Assembly (NCBI GenBank): GCA_013399305.1
Contig: VXAI01000039.1
Location: forward strand, 1,915,875-1,979,874
DNA length: 64,000 bases
DNA from: Rostratula benghalensis
Lineage: Eukaryota; Chordata; Aves; Charadriiformes; Rostratulidae
Direction: 5' to 3'
Positions within the stretch are counted from its first letter, which is position 1, and every line of letters starts with the position of its first letter. This document shows, in pieces, positions 50,881 through 62,330 of this stretch. A program made the position numbers and the translations under genes. The notes beneath the pieces are model-generated. The model was not told the DNA's origin and did not search any database. It saw only the letters and a program-made list of their open reading frames with translations.

Positions 50881-53800
50881 TCATTTGAGGTCTACAACTC
50901 ATTCTTTTCCCATTAGAGCTGGAAATGTTTTTAGAGAATGCAAATATCTGGAACTCAAAAAAAGCAAAAAGATGCCTGCCAAATATAGGAGCTATATTTA
51001 AAGCCTGTAAATCATGCAGGCGGATGGCACTGAACTATCTTATTTTCTGAACTGGGGGACTGATCGGATTGTGCAGGCGGCTGGTGGAGAATTTTTAATC
51101 TCTGAGGAGCTGGAATGGCAGACAGGAAGGAGAGTGCAGGATGAATGATGAAAAGCAAACCAGTACCTGCATTTCTGCTTTCTGAAGACGTAATCTCACA
51201 AATATGTGCCTTGCCTGAGGAGTCGGCATCCTAGTAAGAGGCTGGCTCGACGCACCTGGGAGGCAGAGCAGCAGTTACACCTCCTGCTGGCTGGAGCATA
51301 AGGGCTGTTTTTCATACATTGCAGCATTTGCTCTTAATTCTAGCAGACGAACATGCTGGCAAATGCTAGCAGAGCTCCCCACAAAGAAGGCCATTCAAAA
51401 TGGTCATGCTACTCACTGTGAGACTGCACTATTGCAAGCCACTGTGTTCTCCCCTCTGTGAGATGAGGTGAGAAGATGAAGAAATCCGAAAGAAGTTTTA
51501 AATTCATAAATCTTCCTAATCTCCATTCTAAATAATCCCTTAGGAAGCTTACATTAATGTAAATTTCATATAATCTCATTGCCCAGGATGATATCTGCTA
51601 TCCCAGTATTAGTCCTCAAAGGATCAACACTGGCACTTAACTAGGAATACAGGTTTGCAGCTGTACATGTGCATTAAGGCTGGCTACAGATAATGGTGAA
51701 GGTATTGTTAGGTAATTATCAAGGCTGGCTATTTTCCTAAAGCCTCTTGGTTTTTTAAGATCCAATCACAAGACTGTTTCTAACCATCCAAGTATTGAGT
51801 TTGCCAAATGCTTTCTAGTTAGCAGTAGTGGGCAAGTTGCGGGTATTAAATTAGATTTTGACAAAACTTTGAAAGTGCTGTCTGATTGAGGGGACTGTGC
51901 AGATGGCCCCTTGAAGTGCTGCTGGTAACTCCACATGGGCTGACTAAAAGCCAGGTAAGAAAATGAGACAAAAACCTACAAGCTTCATTGCGCATTTACC
52001 CTTACCTTTTGTAGTTCTGGTTTCTGCTGCCAACTTCTAGATGCTACAAGGGTGTGGACATTGGACATTGCCGAACTGGCAAGAAAATCTCAAATCTTAA
52101 ATCTTTTTGTTTATAAGAGAATTTCCTTTACTTTTCGTGAAAAACTGCATTGGCAATGGGTCGTGTAGGGAAAGCCCTTCTGATGGGGCATAGAACAATC
52201 CTTTATAGCCAGTCAACAAGTGGAGCCGAGAGCCTGTAGCTCTGCCTGTACTTGCCTTTTCTGTCTCGCTGTTGCATGTCTCGAGTGTATGCCATGTCAG
52301 CTCCTGCTTCTCCACAGATGCTCACCATATATGCACTGAGTCTGGTCACAAGGAATTGAGGGCCTATCTCTGGTAGAATTTGAATTGTAATTGTAACATT
52401 TCTCTGTGCCATACACTGCATGTACATGTAAAACTCTTCGCCACATTTTCTCAGAGCTGTAAAATTTATATCCATCAAACCAGCTCTTCAAAAATAGTTC
52501 AGTGGTTGCTGGGAACTGCACCTAATAAGTACGTCTTTCACTCAGAGTTCCCAAGTCCATATGACAAAGTGTCTCTCGGTAACTTCTGAAATCCCATGCC
52601 AGTTTTCAAGCTCCTCTGACTCTTCCTGCAACTTCTAGAGTATACAGAAATACTGCTCTGACACAGAAATGTTTCAGCTCTGCTTTGTCTCTCGGCAAAT
52701 TTGTATTTGCTTACTGAATGTAGATGAGCCCTGGGCAGTGCAGGGACATACAGTTTACATAGATGATGTCTCCTTAGCTTTGAGACAAAAAAACCTCTGT
52801 GACAATTAATTTGGAAGGGGAGCTAAATTATGGGTGGCCATCTCTTGCCATCCTAAATTCAAAAAACCCATGGTATTATCTCTCATACCAGATGTTGTGG
52901 CTATTTATGTATGGATGTGGACTCACAGAGGACTCTGAATATTGATTGTGAATAAAAAGCTCTGCTTAACCTGAGTTACAAGTTCTCCTAAAGTTCCTTG
53001 AGGGGAATCTCAATGAACCAGGACCTTTTCTTTTAACTCCTCCTTTTTTATGATCTACCTGCTTTTCTCCACAATCTCAGGCATCATGAGCTGGCTGCAA
53101 AGTCAAAGAAGAACCAAATGTCTCAAACTCACAAACAACTATTGAAATAGGGAAAATCAGAGTGAAAATAAACAACAAAAAATGTAAATTCAAATGAAAA
53201 TCTTGATAGAAACTAGCTAAGGTCTGACCTGGCTGGGGATCAGGAGTGCAAAAGCAAGGCTCAAGTAAAGGAAAGGCTTGAAAGTGCTAGGAATAAAGAA
53301 GGGGAGAAAATAAAATGTAGAAATGCAAATTTAGGGAAAATAACATGCTTTTAATTAACTCACAGGCTTTGATCTCAGGGTATCATGAAGACACACCAAG
53401 TAAAGTAGAAAGTAAAAAACTGTCTGGAGAGTTGGAGAAGAGTATTTTGTATTTTGGTTGGAGAAGAGAAATTGACACGAATCATGAAAGGAGGAAAAGG
53501 GAGTTTGAAATAATCTAAACCTTAGATGGGGCCTGTAAAAGAGGAGGGAAGAAAGATTCAAAGAGCTGAAGTTAGGAGAATGATATTTAGAAATGGAAAT
53601 GTGGAAGTGAACTGTGGCAAAGATGCTATAGAGGCAGATAAGGGTAAAAGATGAAAGAGAAAAGGAATGGCTTAGATGAAGATACTAAATGTCAAATTGA
53701 GATTCTCAAAAGTACAGATCAGAAGGGACAAGTGACAGAAGGAAAAAACTGAGACACCTGAAAGGAGAGAAAGATTGCATGTTTTATTACCAATTCTGTC

Positions 53801-56800
53801 AGACATGCTGGGCAACTGCTAGAAAAAGCACCACTTCACCTCCTGCACAAAAAGAAAGGACAAAAAAAACCCCTAAATGATCCTGGCTAAATGAAGCAAG
53901 GATTTGGGAAGGCCACTATATACAGCAATGGAGAAATTAGGGCCTGAGATCATGAGCATGTGTACCAAGAGGGTAACACTAGCTGATACATGAGACGATT
54001 AAAAAATACCACTACAAAAGATAATATTAGAAATAGGGAGAGTAAGGAGAAAAGCAGCGTGCCAGAAGACTGTGCCAACAACCCCAACATTACCACTACA
54101 ATTAGCAGGATCTCAATGAATATAAAATGATAGAAGGCAATGGATGCAAAAAAGGTGGAAAAGGAAATAAATACTATTTTGCATAGCAAAATATCACATT
54201 GCATCATTTATACAGCTTGGAAGTCTAAGGCACTGCTAGAAGAAACGTAGTGGTTTCAGTGATTCGTCTCCTTGTGTGCATGATGCGATGGCAGCTCCAT
54301 GGCACATGTCTCAAGAGAAGGGGATGACCTCAGATGAGAAAACAGCAGTTAGTTATCACACATGGAAGTGATCCTTCTTGAACAGCAAGTGTTCTCCAAG
54401 AACTCTTCCACAGACTAGAGCTCTTCAGTTTTGCTACTGAGCAGGGAGCAAGGGAGCTAAGACCTCTTGCCACCCTCCTAAGATGTCTCTATCAGCAATC
54501 CCAAGTCCCATAGAGTTTTCAAACAGCTGATCAATATATTATGAATGGTGTTTAATTTGGCATTTGGGGTGAGGTTGCACCATTCCACCTGTTATGATTT
54601 GAGAAACCCACAGCAATGTATTGTCATTTAAACAATTATTCTATCACCAGATGACCCCTCCCCCACCTGGGAAGAAGAACCGGGAAGAAAACAAGGAAAC
54701 CCGAGGGCTGAAATATAAACAGAATAGGACTAGCTAATTAACACTAATAATGCTCAAGAACCAATATTGATCCTGATACTAATACAAAACACATGAGGAT
54801 TATACTCAGCCAATTCTCTCAGCAGGAAGCCTTGCACTCCCAGCAGCAGACAGCAAATGTGGCACACTGCGAGCACTACGACTTTGGGAGGAAGGCAAGG
54901 GCTCAGGGGTCTGGCATCAGGGTAAGAAATTCTCTGGATGGTGGCCATCAAGGATGAGAGAGCTTTGCAGCAAACATTCTAATTTATATTGGATGTGACA
55001 TTCATGGTGTGAAATAATCCTGCTGGCTAGTTTGGGTCAAGTGCCCAGGTCTTGCTCCTTCTCATCTCCGCATCTGGTGAGCTCAAAAACAGATGCCTTG
55101 AAAACCGCATGTGATAGCTGGCTATAAAGTAAATATTTTCAAAAATTCAGACAGTAGAGTCTCCTAAATATTTGGTTTTCTGAAGCCTTAGAAGATAAAT
55201 CAGCCCTGTGTCACTCAAACCAGGACACCATCAGACCACACCTTTCTCAGACAGGTGAGATTGTAACCAAGAGGTCATTGTCACCACCTATAACCATGGG
55301 CTTGCACAGGCCCACAAAACAACACGAACACAGGAGCAGTGGAGGACACAAACCAGCTCTGGAGCTCACCTCCCTGGTGACATGGCTGATGACTGGTGTG
55401 CAGGCGGACAGTTCGCGTGGGTTGAAGCTGGGTGTGCGGTGAGGGCACTGACCTGTTCCCCTTGCATCTGTTCACATGCAAGGCTGGACATTTATGCCAG
55501 AGGCAGGCTGGTGTGGAAGCTTAGGAAGAACGTGGCTTTCAGCTGAAATATTGCAAAACACAGCGAGGCATTTTAAAAATTGTTGTAAATATGGCATCTT
55601 CTCATTCAGCAGATCTGGTAATTCAGTGTGGTATTCATTCACTTTACTGATGACAGTAATTTGTCATTCACACTTTTCCATTCCACTCAAGGAGCAGAGG
55701 TGACACAGCTCTGAGAAAGTTAGCAAGACACTGCTGGTCTTCCCCCTCTGCCTTAACCCAGAGGTTGTAGGGTTCAGCTAGACTGACGCAGTTAAACAGC
55801 TGCAGGAGCCAGACAGCTCCATGTCTCCTGAGTATGAGACAAAATATGTCTCAAGTGGAGGAACTCCACTAGCAAGAAAGGCAATGAGCTACACCTGAAC
55901 TAGGAACCTCACAGAACAATTTTGGCTACACCACAGCCAGCTATGCCAGTAAAAGGGAATCGCATCTCCGTACATCACCACTTTGGCAATACAATAGCTG
56001 CGTGTCAAAACGGGATCTCAGACATAGAACTCTTCTCTTTTCAACTGTTGCAAAGATTTTTCTGTTGTTAATGAATGTATCTGTAAGAAGGACTCTGTCA
56101 TCACGTCGCAAAAATTTCAAGAAGAAGAAAGTTGTTTGCTTATGAATTGACTGATTTTGGTTCTGGCTTTCAAGATGGGAAACGCCTAAATAGCCATATT
56201 AAGGATCTAGACACAAATACTGACTTTCTTGCTTAAATATAAAATCTCTTTTCTGGCAATAGCCCCAATAAAAACTCTGCAAAGTTCTGCTTTAACAAGT
56301 GCCTCCCAAAGCCAGGAAGCACCAACTTTTATTGATGTTAAAGGAAGAAAATACTGTGAAATGTTATCATTGCACGCCATGGTTGCCCGGTCACCACAGG
56401 TTTTAGTTAACTGCTGAGCAGGCCAACATTCATTCTGCCATTTCAGCAGGGACAACCACCAAAAAAATCTTGAAGGTATTTTACTAATATTTTACGGTTA
56501 TAATTTAATTGACGTTTGTGACATTGTTGCAGTTAAATTTGACTAAATTGGTTCCGACTGTTCACTGAAAATTGGCTGCCTACCTGAGCATACTTACACT
56601 TTCCAGGGTGGTAGACAGAACAAAGAAAAATGGTCTGAAATTAACTGAAATTAATACTTGCATATGGCTGCCATTCACTACCACAAGAATACTAGCTAAC
56701 AAAGTGGTATGGCGTTTCTAAAGCTTAAAATCACTAAATATTCTGTGTGTTTGAGACTGCAATTCTCAACCTCTATATAAAAATTAATGAGAAATCATCT

Positions 56801-58900
56801 ACTTATTTACTCCCTCCATATTACTCAGCTATCACAGAATTTGGGTATAGAGGGAGATGTGGGTTGCTCTCCTGTAAATCCCTGACTGTCCCCTCTCTTC
56901 CGTTTTTGCCTAAAGGTGCAAAAACTTCTTAATTTCCTTTTACCTTTACAGGTAACGTTTCCTTGAGCAACAATTTTTAATGGAAATACAGTTTTATAGC
57001 TCTGAAAAGTATCCAGAACCACACAAAAAATCAGAAACAGCGTAGTATTTATTAAGATTGTCAAATGCAGATGCATTTTGAAAACCATACTTATATTTAC
57101 GTATTACCTATCTTGAGCATGACTCTGAGGTTGTTTCTGATTATATCACAGATGTGTTACAATATTTTTTTTCTATTTTGGTCTTGTTTGGAAGTTACTT
57201 AAAACTTGCCATTTTCAGTTCACACTTCTTGTAGAAGTAACTTTGGTTTACTTAAAGTGACCTCTCTTTGTCTTTGATGCCAAAGCACGTAATTATTATC
57301 TAGCTATAGCATAAAGTAGAAAACCATACAGGAAAAAGCACATAGTTGCCCAAACTAATATCTGAAGCAGTAAAGCAAATGACAGCCTCAGTAATCTGCC
57401 TTTTGTAGAAATGGTTCTCTTTTTTAAGTGTGGTGCAGTCTAAAGCAATACTCTTCCTCTCCCTCCAACAGATACCACCCCAGACATAAAAAGCTGGTGT
57501 TCGGAAGGTTTACCCAGACAATGGAAAAAAATCTCTAGCTGGAGGTGTGTACACAGGCTGCAAAGACTAACATTTACATAGCGTGCCACCTCCTTTGCCA
57601 CTGCTAGCATTTCGGATCTGAGGAGTCTGCATTTCCCCATGAACAAACACCTGAGATAGCAACAAGCTTCAAAATGGATTTCACATGCTCTGTTTGACTA
57701 CAAAGGTGACCAAAATCCAAGGGAAAATAAATACTTGGGCTCCTACACAATTTGGAAAGCTACAGTGTTAGAATAGAAAGTGTCTGACCTAAAAAATTAG
57801 TTTCATTTTAGCTTGGCTTCTCCGAGTGACCCAGGAGGCTAGGAAATAGCCACATATTCTCTAAAGAATTTCAATGGCTTGTGTGTGTTTTAAAGCAAGT
57901 TTTACAGTTCACCTTCAAAGTCCAGACCAAATTAGTAAACCTTCCTGTTGTTTTCATGAGGGAGTAGGACAGAAATTTATTTTCTTTGCCATCAGCTAAG
58001 GATGTTATTTAAAATCTCCCAATTCTATTTAGTGATTTTATTTTTATTATATTTTTAGTGATGTTATTTAAACTCTCCCCAAAATCTCTCTAAGACTCAT
58101 CTTGCAAAGACTATACTTCCTGCAGATTGAACCCTTGTTAAATCAAGATTTGCTGCTTGCTTACTTACACAAGTCTTTCTCACTCAGATCAACACTTTCA
58201 CACTCAAAATTCTTTTAGAAGGAAACAGAGAGGCTCCTTGTCTGGATCCTGGGCTGATGAGGACCACATGGAGTTGAATCTTAAAGAATATACAAATCTA
58301 CTATGTGGTTAATTGAAATTTTTCCTAAACTTGCCTGTAGCAAGAGAAGCCATTGCAAAGAAAATAATGGATTTTAAACCAAGAAATTACTGTAGGAAAA
58401 ATATCCTTAGGGCCCTGTGGGATATATATACTTCAAATAAACTTAACCAAAATAAAAAAGGCTTCTCATAAGCTTGTGCTAAGGTATTTAAGCACACAAA
58501 ATGTGTTGATTTATTTGACACAGCTTCTGAACTTAAAAGACTTTGCATCTATATTTTAACAAAATAAATAGTTAACAGAGATAATACAGAGGGGTACCTC
58601 TTTCACGGAATCTATAAATCTCTGTGTGGAACTTCATTGGAATTTCAACAGATTTTTTTTTTTATTTCATAATATCCTTTGGATGGAATTCATATCGGAT
58701 ATTGCATAATAAGAAACCGTAAGTTCATGGGGGGTTTTTTTAGGGGTTCTAATAAAACATCCATGGCCATAAGCATTTTCTCACCATTCCCTAAATCCCC
58801 TCATTTTCACTGTCCTCCAACGATTTGATAAATTTCCTGAAATGCTTTTAGAAATGGAAAAACTGTCCGCCACCAGCGGACAGAAAGAACAGTAAACAAA

Positions 58901-60197
58901 GCTTTAGCCGAACTCTTTATTGAAATCTAAGTATTCAAGTAAGCAGGAGACTGTTTCTTGTGGTTTAATTATAGGCACCCATAATAGATTCTTGATTACA
59001 CGGGCTTTCTAAAGGGCTTCCATAAAATATTTTATTCTTTGTATCAAATAGAAAATTATTATATTATCTCAAATTTTTGAAATAAATTGAATTGGTAGAT
59101 ACAGAAAATATTTAAAACAGGTTTTGAGAAAAGTCACAAACAGTATGTCTCAAATTTAGATCTCTGGCTCTGGTACAATTACAGTGCTAGAACCCAATAC
59201 TTGAAGAGTTGTAAATGGACTGTGATTTACTCAACTTCACATGCATTCATGCAAACATTCATGCAAACCCTTCTTAAGGGCACCTAGAGTAGTGAACTGC
59301 ATTAGTGCAAAGGCTCCTACAGCAACTCCTTCAAGTAGAGTAAATAAAGCAAGAGTTCGGTAAGTTTTTGAGTGCAGATACTGCGTAGGTTGATTTTTTT
59401 CTGTATTTTCTGTAGAAATACACAGAGCTGCACAGAAAGACGTACATCAAATCAAATACCAAAATGGGAGCAAGTGGCCTTCCTTTTTCACCTCTTCAAA
59501 GACCAAGCAAAGGCTTGATTGTCTTTTGGCTCTTGGATAAATGTTCATGTGTATCCATACATCAACAGATTTAAGAAAACAAAATACACCCAGCAGAAAG
59601 CTAACTTTCTGCTGTTCATCATCTGCTGAAAAAATAAACTATGAGCAGAATTCTTGAAGGACAAAACCCCCAAACTTTAAAAACCCTTTAGTTCTCAGAA
59701 GTTAAGCATGCATTTTCTCTGTTATTCAACTTTTTCTTTAAGTATCAAAAGCACTAAGCTGATAAATATTTACCATTCCACTGCCAACAACACCAAAGAC
59801 ACCAGTGAAATTATTGATGTGAAGAAGTGCTAATCTCCTCCTGAAGAAAGAATTCCAAGTAGGCACCAGTTCATCCTGAACACCCCAAACTGCTTAAAAA
59901 GTTGCTTTAGCCTCCACTGTATTTACTACAGGTATCATTTTAAGGGTTCAACGTATTTCCTCTCTCCACCTCAAATTTTGTGTTCATTCCTCCTCATTTT
60001 ATGGAGAACTTAAGTTCACAGCCCTTTTTCATAATTTTCTTTTGTCTTTTTTTTCTCTTTACGTCTAGGCATCTGAGCAAGACACACCAGAGAACATTGC
60101 AGCAACACTTGGTATTGAACTGCCTATTTTTGTTTACTATAATTCTATAATTCTTTTTTTTTTTTTAATTACATGCTTTCACACTTTGCTAAAATAC
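58901..60197 (-). other. TIGD4: TIGD4 3' untranslated region and downstream flank
   Basis: This stretch follows the TIGD4 stop codon. Minus-strand AATAAA hexamers, seen as TTTATT on the plus strand, occur at 59036-59031 and 58921-58916. They are plausible polyadenylation sites giving a 3' UTR of about 1.2-1.3 kb. No other coding sequence is visible. The boundaries are estimated. Confidence 0.4.
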
Positions 60198-61736
60198 TTA
60201 TTTACGTGCTACATGTTGAATAAAATTCTCCAGGTCAGCTAAAGAATCATGAAGAGAATCATTTGTGTCTTGACTTCTGAGAAACTTTCGAAGGGTATCT
60301 AAAGCACTCAAAGCCTCTTCTTTTGATGGTAAAGGTTGTTCAGCTCCCTGAAATCTATCACCTTCGTGTGTATTGTCATCAGCAACAAATGTCCCATCTT
60401 TATCTGCTGTGCTTTCTTTAGCACACATCCTTTCATTATTTGTGGGCACTTCACAAGTCACCAAGCCATCATCTAGAGCTGCATATTCTTCCAAAGATAA
60501 ACCTTTTGGAAACTCCACTCCGGCTGCCTGCGCATGTGCAATCAAATCAAAATCACTTTCAACCTCTTCATCGCTACGATTTGCCTTGGTTTCTAATTTG
60601 AATCCTGTTTCATTATAACTTTTAACAAAAGTCTCTGGTGTTACTTTCCTCCAGCACAGGTGCAACATCTCAATTGCATCAAGAAGACTCAGCAGAAACT
60701 CTTTATTACCTTTTACACAGTCAACAAATCTCTTGATAAGACAGTGCCTGTATTTAACCTTCAGACTTCTGATCACCCCTTGTTTCATAGCTATACATGA
60801 AGAAGAGTCTGGAGGAGAGAACACTAATTTGACAGACTTTAGGTTCTCTACTTCTGTGTGAGCTGGGACAGAATCAACAAGAATAACTACTTGTCGCTGC
60901 TGTGCTTGAAATCTGTCATCAAGTTTATGCATCCACTGTTCAAACACTTTTGAAGTCATCCATGCCATTTCATTTGCTTCATAATCCACGGGTAGCAACC
61001 TGACATCTTTGAAAGAGCACGGACTTTTGTTTTTTCCTATAACAAGCAAAGGAAGTTTCTCGGAGCCATCCATATTTGTACCCATTGCTACAGTTATTCT
61101 CTCTTTGCTTAGTTTACCAACAGAACAAGTTTCTCCTTTAAATGCAAATGTGCTGTGCGGTAACATCTGATACAACAATCCAATCTCCTGTATAAAAAAC
61201 ACGTTTTTGGGCTGATAATCATTTAAATAATAAGGAAGAACATCTTGGTACCAAGGAGTTGGAACATCCACTGTAGCAGTAGCTGCTGCTTCTACAGGCT
61301 GAGCTCTGAAAACTAAGCCATACCTTGACTTGAAACGATCGAGCCAGCCATTGCTGCATTTAAAATCACTATGTCCAAGCTTTTGAGCAAAATCATTAGC
61401 CTTGAGGCGCAACATGGGACCATTTACCGGCACATTCAGGCACTGAGCCATTCTGTACCACTTCATCAATGCCTCCTCCAGGTCAGTATAAAAGGCAGTC
61501 CTTAGCCTTTTTCTTTTAGGATCAAATCGTAAAGATTCCAAGGCTTCTAAAACTTTTTCTTTGTTCTTCATGATTGAAGACAAGGAATTCTTCTTTATGC
61601 CATACTTGGCTGCGACGTCTGCCTTTTTCTTGCCGCTCTCCACAGCGCTTATAATGTCGATTTTTTCCTCGATAGATATGCTTTTTTTCCTCCTCACTAC
61701 GGGCTGGGGCCGAGGACTCCCTGAAGCCTCTGCCAT
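60198..61736 (-). CDS. TIGD4: TIGD4, domesticated Tigger/pogo transposase
   Basis: This is an intact single-exon gene of 512 codons, the same length as the human protein. Residues about 16-68 form the first CENP-B-type helix-turn-helix ([19 protein letters not shown], then [15 protein letters not shown]). Residues about 72-145 form the second (CENPB/Tc5) DNA-binding half, with [15 protein letters not shown]. Residues about 165-375 correspond to the pogo-type DDE domain, but only one acid of the triad remains: D288 in [10 protein letters not shown]. The first position is Q183 (FIQEIGL) and the third K318 (IAMKQGVI), so transposition activity is not expected. The C-terminal third is acidic. A nuclear DNA-binding role is inferred from the fold; the function is unknown. 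The start at 61736 (ACCATGG, good initiation context, MAEAS) matches the family, but the frame is open upstream with an in-frame ATG at 61850. No terminal inverted repeats flank the gene. Confidence 0.96.
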   Translation of the reverse strand: MAEASGSPRPQPVVRRKKSISIEEKIDIISAVESGKKKADVAAKYGIKKNSLSSIMKNKEKVLEALESLRFDPKRKRLRTAFYTDLEEALMKWYRMAQCLNVPVNGPMLRLKANDFAQKLGHSDFKCSNGWLDRFKSRYGLVFRAQPVEAAATATVDVPTPWYQDVLPYYLNDYQPKNVFFIQEIGLLYQMLPHSTFAFKGETCSVGKLSKERITVAMGTNMDGSEKLPLLVIGKNKSPCSFKDVRLLPVDYEANEMAWMTSKVFEQWMHKLDDRFQAQQRQVVILVDSVPAHTEVENLKSVKLVFSPPDSSSCIAMKQGVIRSLKVKYRHCLIKRFVDCVKGNKEFLLSLLDAIEMLHLCWRKVTPETFVKSYNETGFKLETKANRSDEEVESDFDLIAHAQAAGVEFPKGLSLEEYAALDDGLVTCEVPTNNERMCAKESTADKDGTFVADDNTHEGDRFQGAEQPLPSKEEALSALDTLRKFLRSQDTNDSLHDSLADLENFIQHVARK

Positions 61737-61895
61737 GGTACGGAGCACCCACACCCGGGCAGGCACGTTCCCACTCTGCCGGTTTTTTTTGTGCTGTGGG
61801 TGCTTTCTATGAGGCCGGTTCACAAGACCAGGCTCTGATCTCAGGGGCATGGCACTTGGCGGAGGCTGGAGGGGCCTGATCCTGGTTAGAGCCGC

Positions 61896-61913
61896 CACAC
61901 ACACACACACACA
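61896..61913. repeat. (CA)9 dinucleotide repeat
   Basis: Nine CA units lie immediately left of the 76-bp palindrome in the TIGD4 5' region. Read in the TIGD4 frame they would encode alternating Cys and Val without a stop. It is probably a length-variable microsatellite. Confidence 0.92.
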
Positions 61914-61918
61914 AACCC

Positions 61919-61994
61919 GCCGGCGCCGCGAAGCTTAATTCTGCGAATGCCCTCGGCCGAGGGCATTCGCAGAATTAAGCTTCGCGGCGCCGGC
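61919..61994. repeat. Perfect 76-bp palindrome, no spacer
   Basis: The left arm 61919-61956 (begins GCCGGCGCCGCGAAGCTTAA, ends GCCCTCGG) is the exact reverse complement of the right arm 61957-61994, base for base over 38 positions with no spacer. Each arm contains an AAGCTT site. The pairing breaks at the next base on each side (C at 61918 and C at 61995). It lies between the (CA)9 tract and the GC-rich core of the TIGD4/ARFIP1 promoter. It could extrude a cruciform, or fold into a hairpin in TIGD4 5' RNA. A fold-back assembly artefact is a real alternative. Confidence 0.97.
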
Positions 61995-62330
61995 CACCTG
62001 TATTCGGGACGGCGCAGCCCACCCAGCCCCGCGCCTCGGGCCTGAGCAGGCCTCGGCTCCGGTTGCCGTGGCTACGACCCTACCGGGTCAGCCACCATAG
62101 AGAGGCGCGCCCTGCAGCCTAGAGAGGCCGCTGCCCGCCGCCGCCGTCAACCTCCTTTCCGGCCAAGCGTTTCCGGCTCCTGCAAAGTACCGGAGGAGGA
62201 AGAAAATAAAGCTGGAGAGGGAGCACCGGTACCGCCCCGCCCGGTTTCCTCCTTTCCCCCCTTCCCTCCATCCCGTCTTCCCTCCCCCCCCCCCTCCCAG
62301 CACGACGTCTCCGGGGCGGCAGCAGGTGAG
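61920..62330. promoter_or_regulatory. Bidirectional CpG-island promoter, TIGD4 and ARFIP1
   Basis: A GC- and CpG-rich block separates the leftward TIGD4 reading frame from a rightward splice donor at 62325/62326; GC richness continues to about 62600. It contains an RFX X-box-like GTTGCCGTGGCTAC (62062-62075), GGGCGG-type boxes and a pyrimidine/C-rich run at 62255-62300. No TATA box is seen near a plausible start. Head-to-head TIGD4/ARFIP1 sharing of a promoter is the known vertebrate arrangement. Exact start sites are not visible. Confidence 0.75.
62170..62325 (+). other. ARFIP1: Putative ARFIP1 non-coding exon 1
   Basis: A consensus donor (GGCGGCAGCAG followed by GTGAGGG) on the plus strand marks the end of a GC-rich 5' UTR exon at 62325. 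No ATG-initiated frame recognisable as ARFIP1 occurs here or to the window end, so the coding exons lie to the right. ARFIP1 encodes arfaptin-1, a BAR-domain protein that binds Arf/Arl GTPases and Rac1 at the trans-Golgi. Identity rests on synteny with TIGD4 and on the promoter, not on coding sequence. The left limit is approximate. Confidence 0.5.

Larger units (their letters stand above)
42431..58900. other. Intergenic DNA between TMEM154 and TIGD4, no gene seen
   Basis: No coding exon of a known family was recognised. The longest open frames are 164 codons (minus, 42677-43171) and 176 codons (plus, 47399-47929). Neither has recognisable domains, and both overlap sizeable frames in other phases. 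Repeats include a CR1 tail at 50250, a TGGAG microsatellite at 50.85 kb, a short TA run at 45889-45901 and a two-copy direct repeat of about 20 bases (58001-58020 and 58060-58079). In mammals this interval also lacks a protein-coding gene. Confidence 0.5.

Noticed and set aside
61737..61910. TIGD4 reading frame extended to 61910 as the full protein
   Set aside because: There is no ATG at 61910 (the codon is GTG inside the CA repeat); family length and initiation context favour 61736, with 61850 as the only real alternative ATG.
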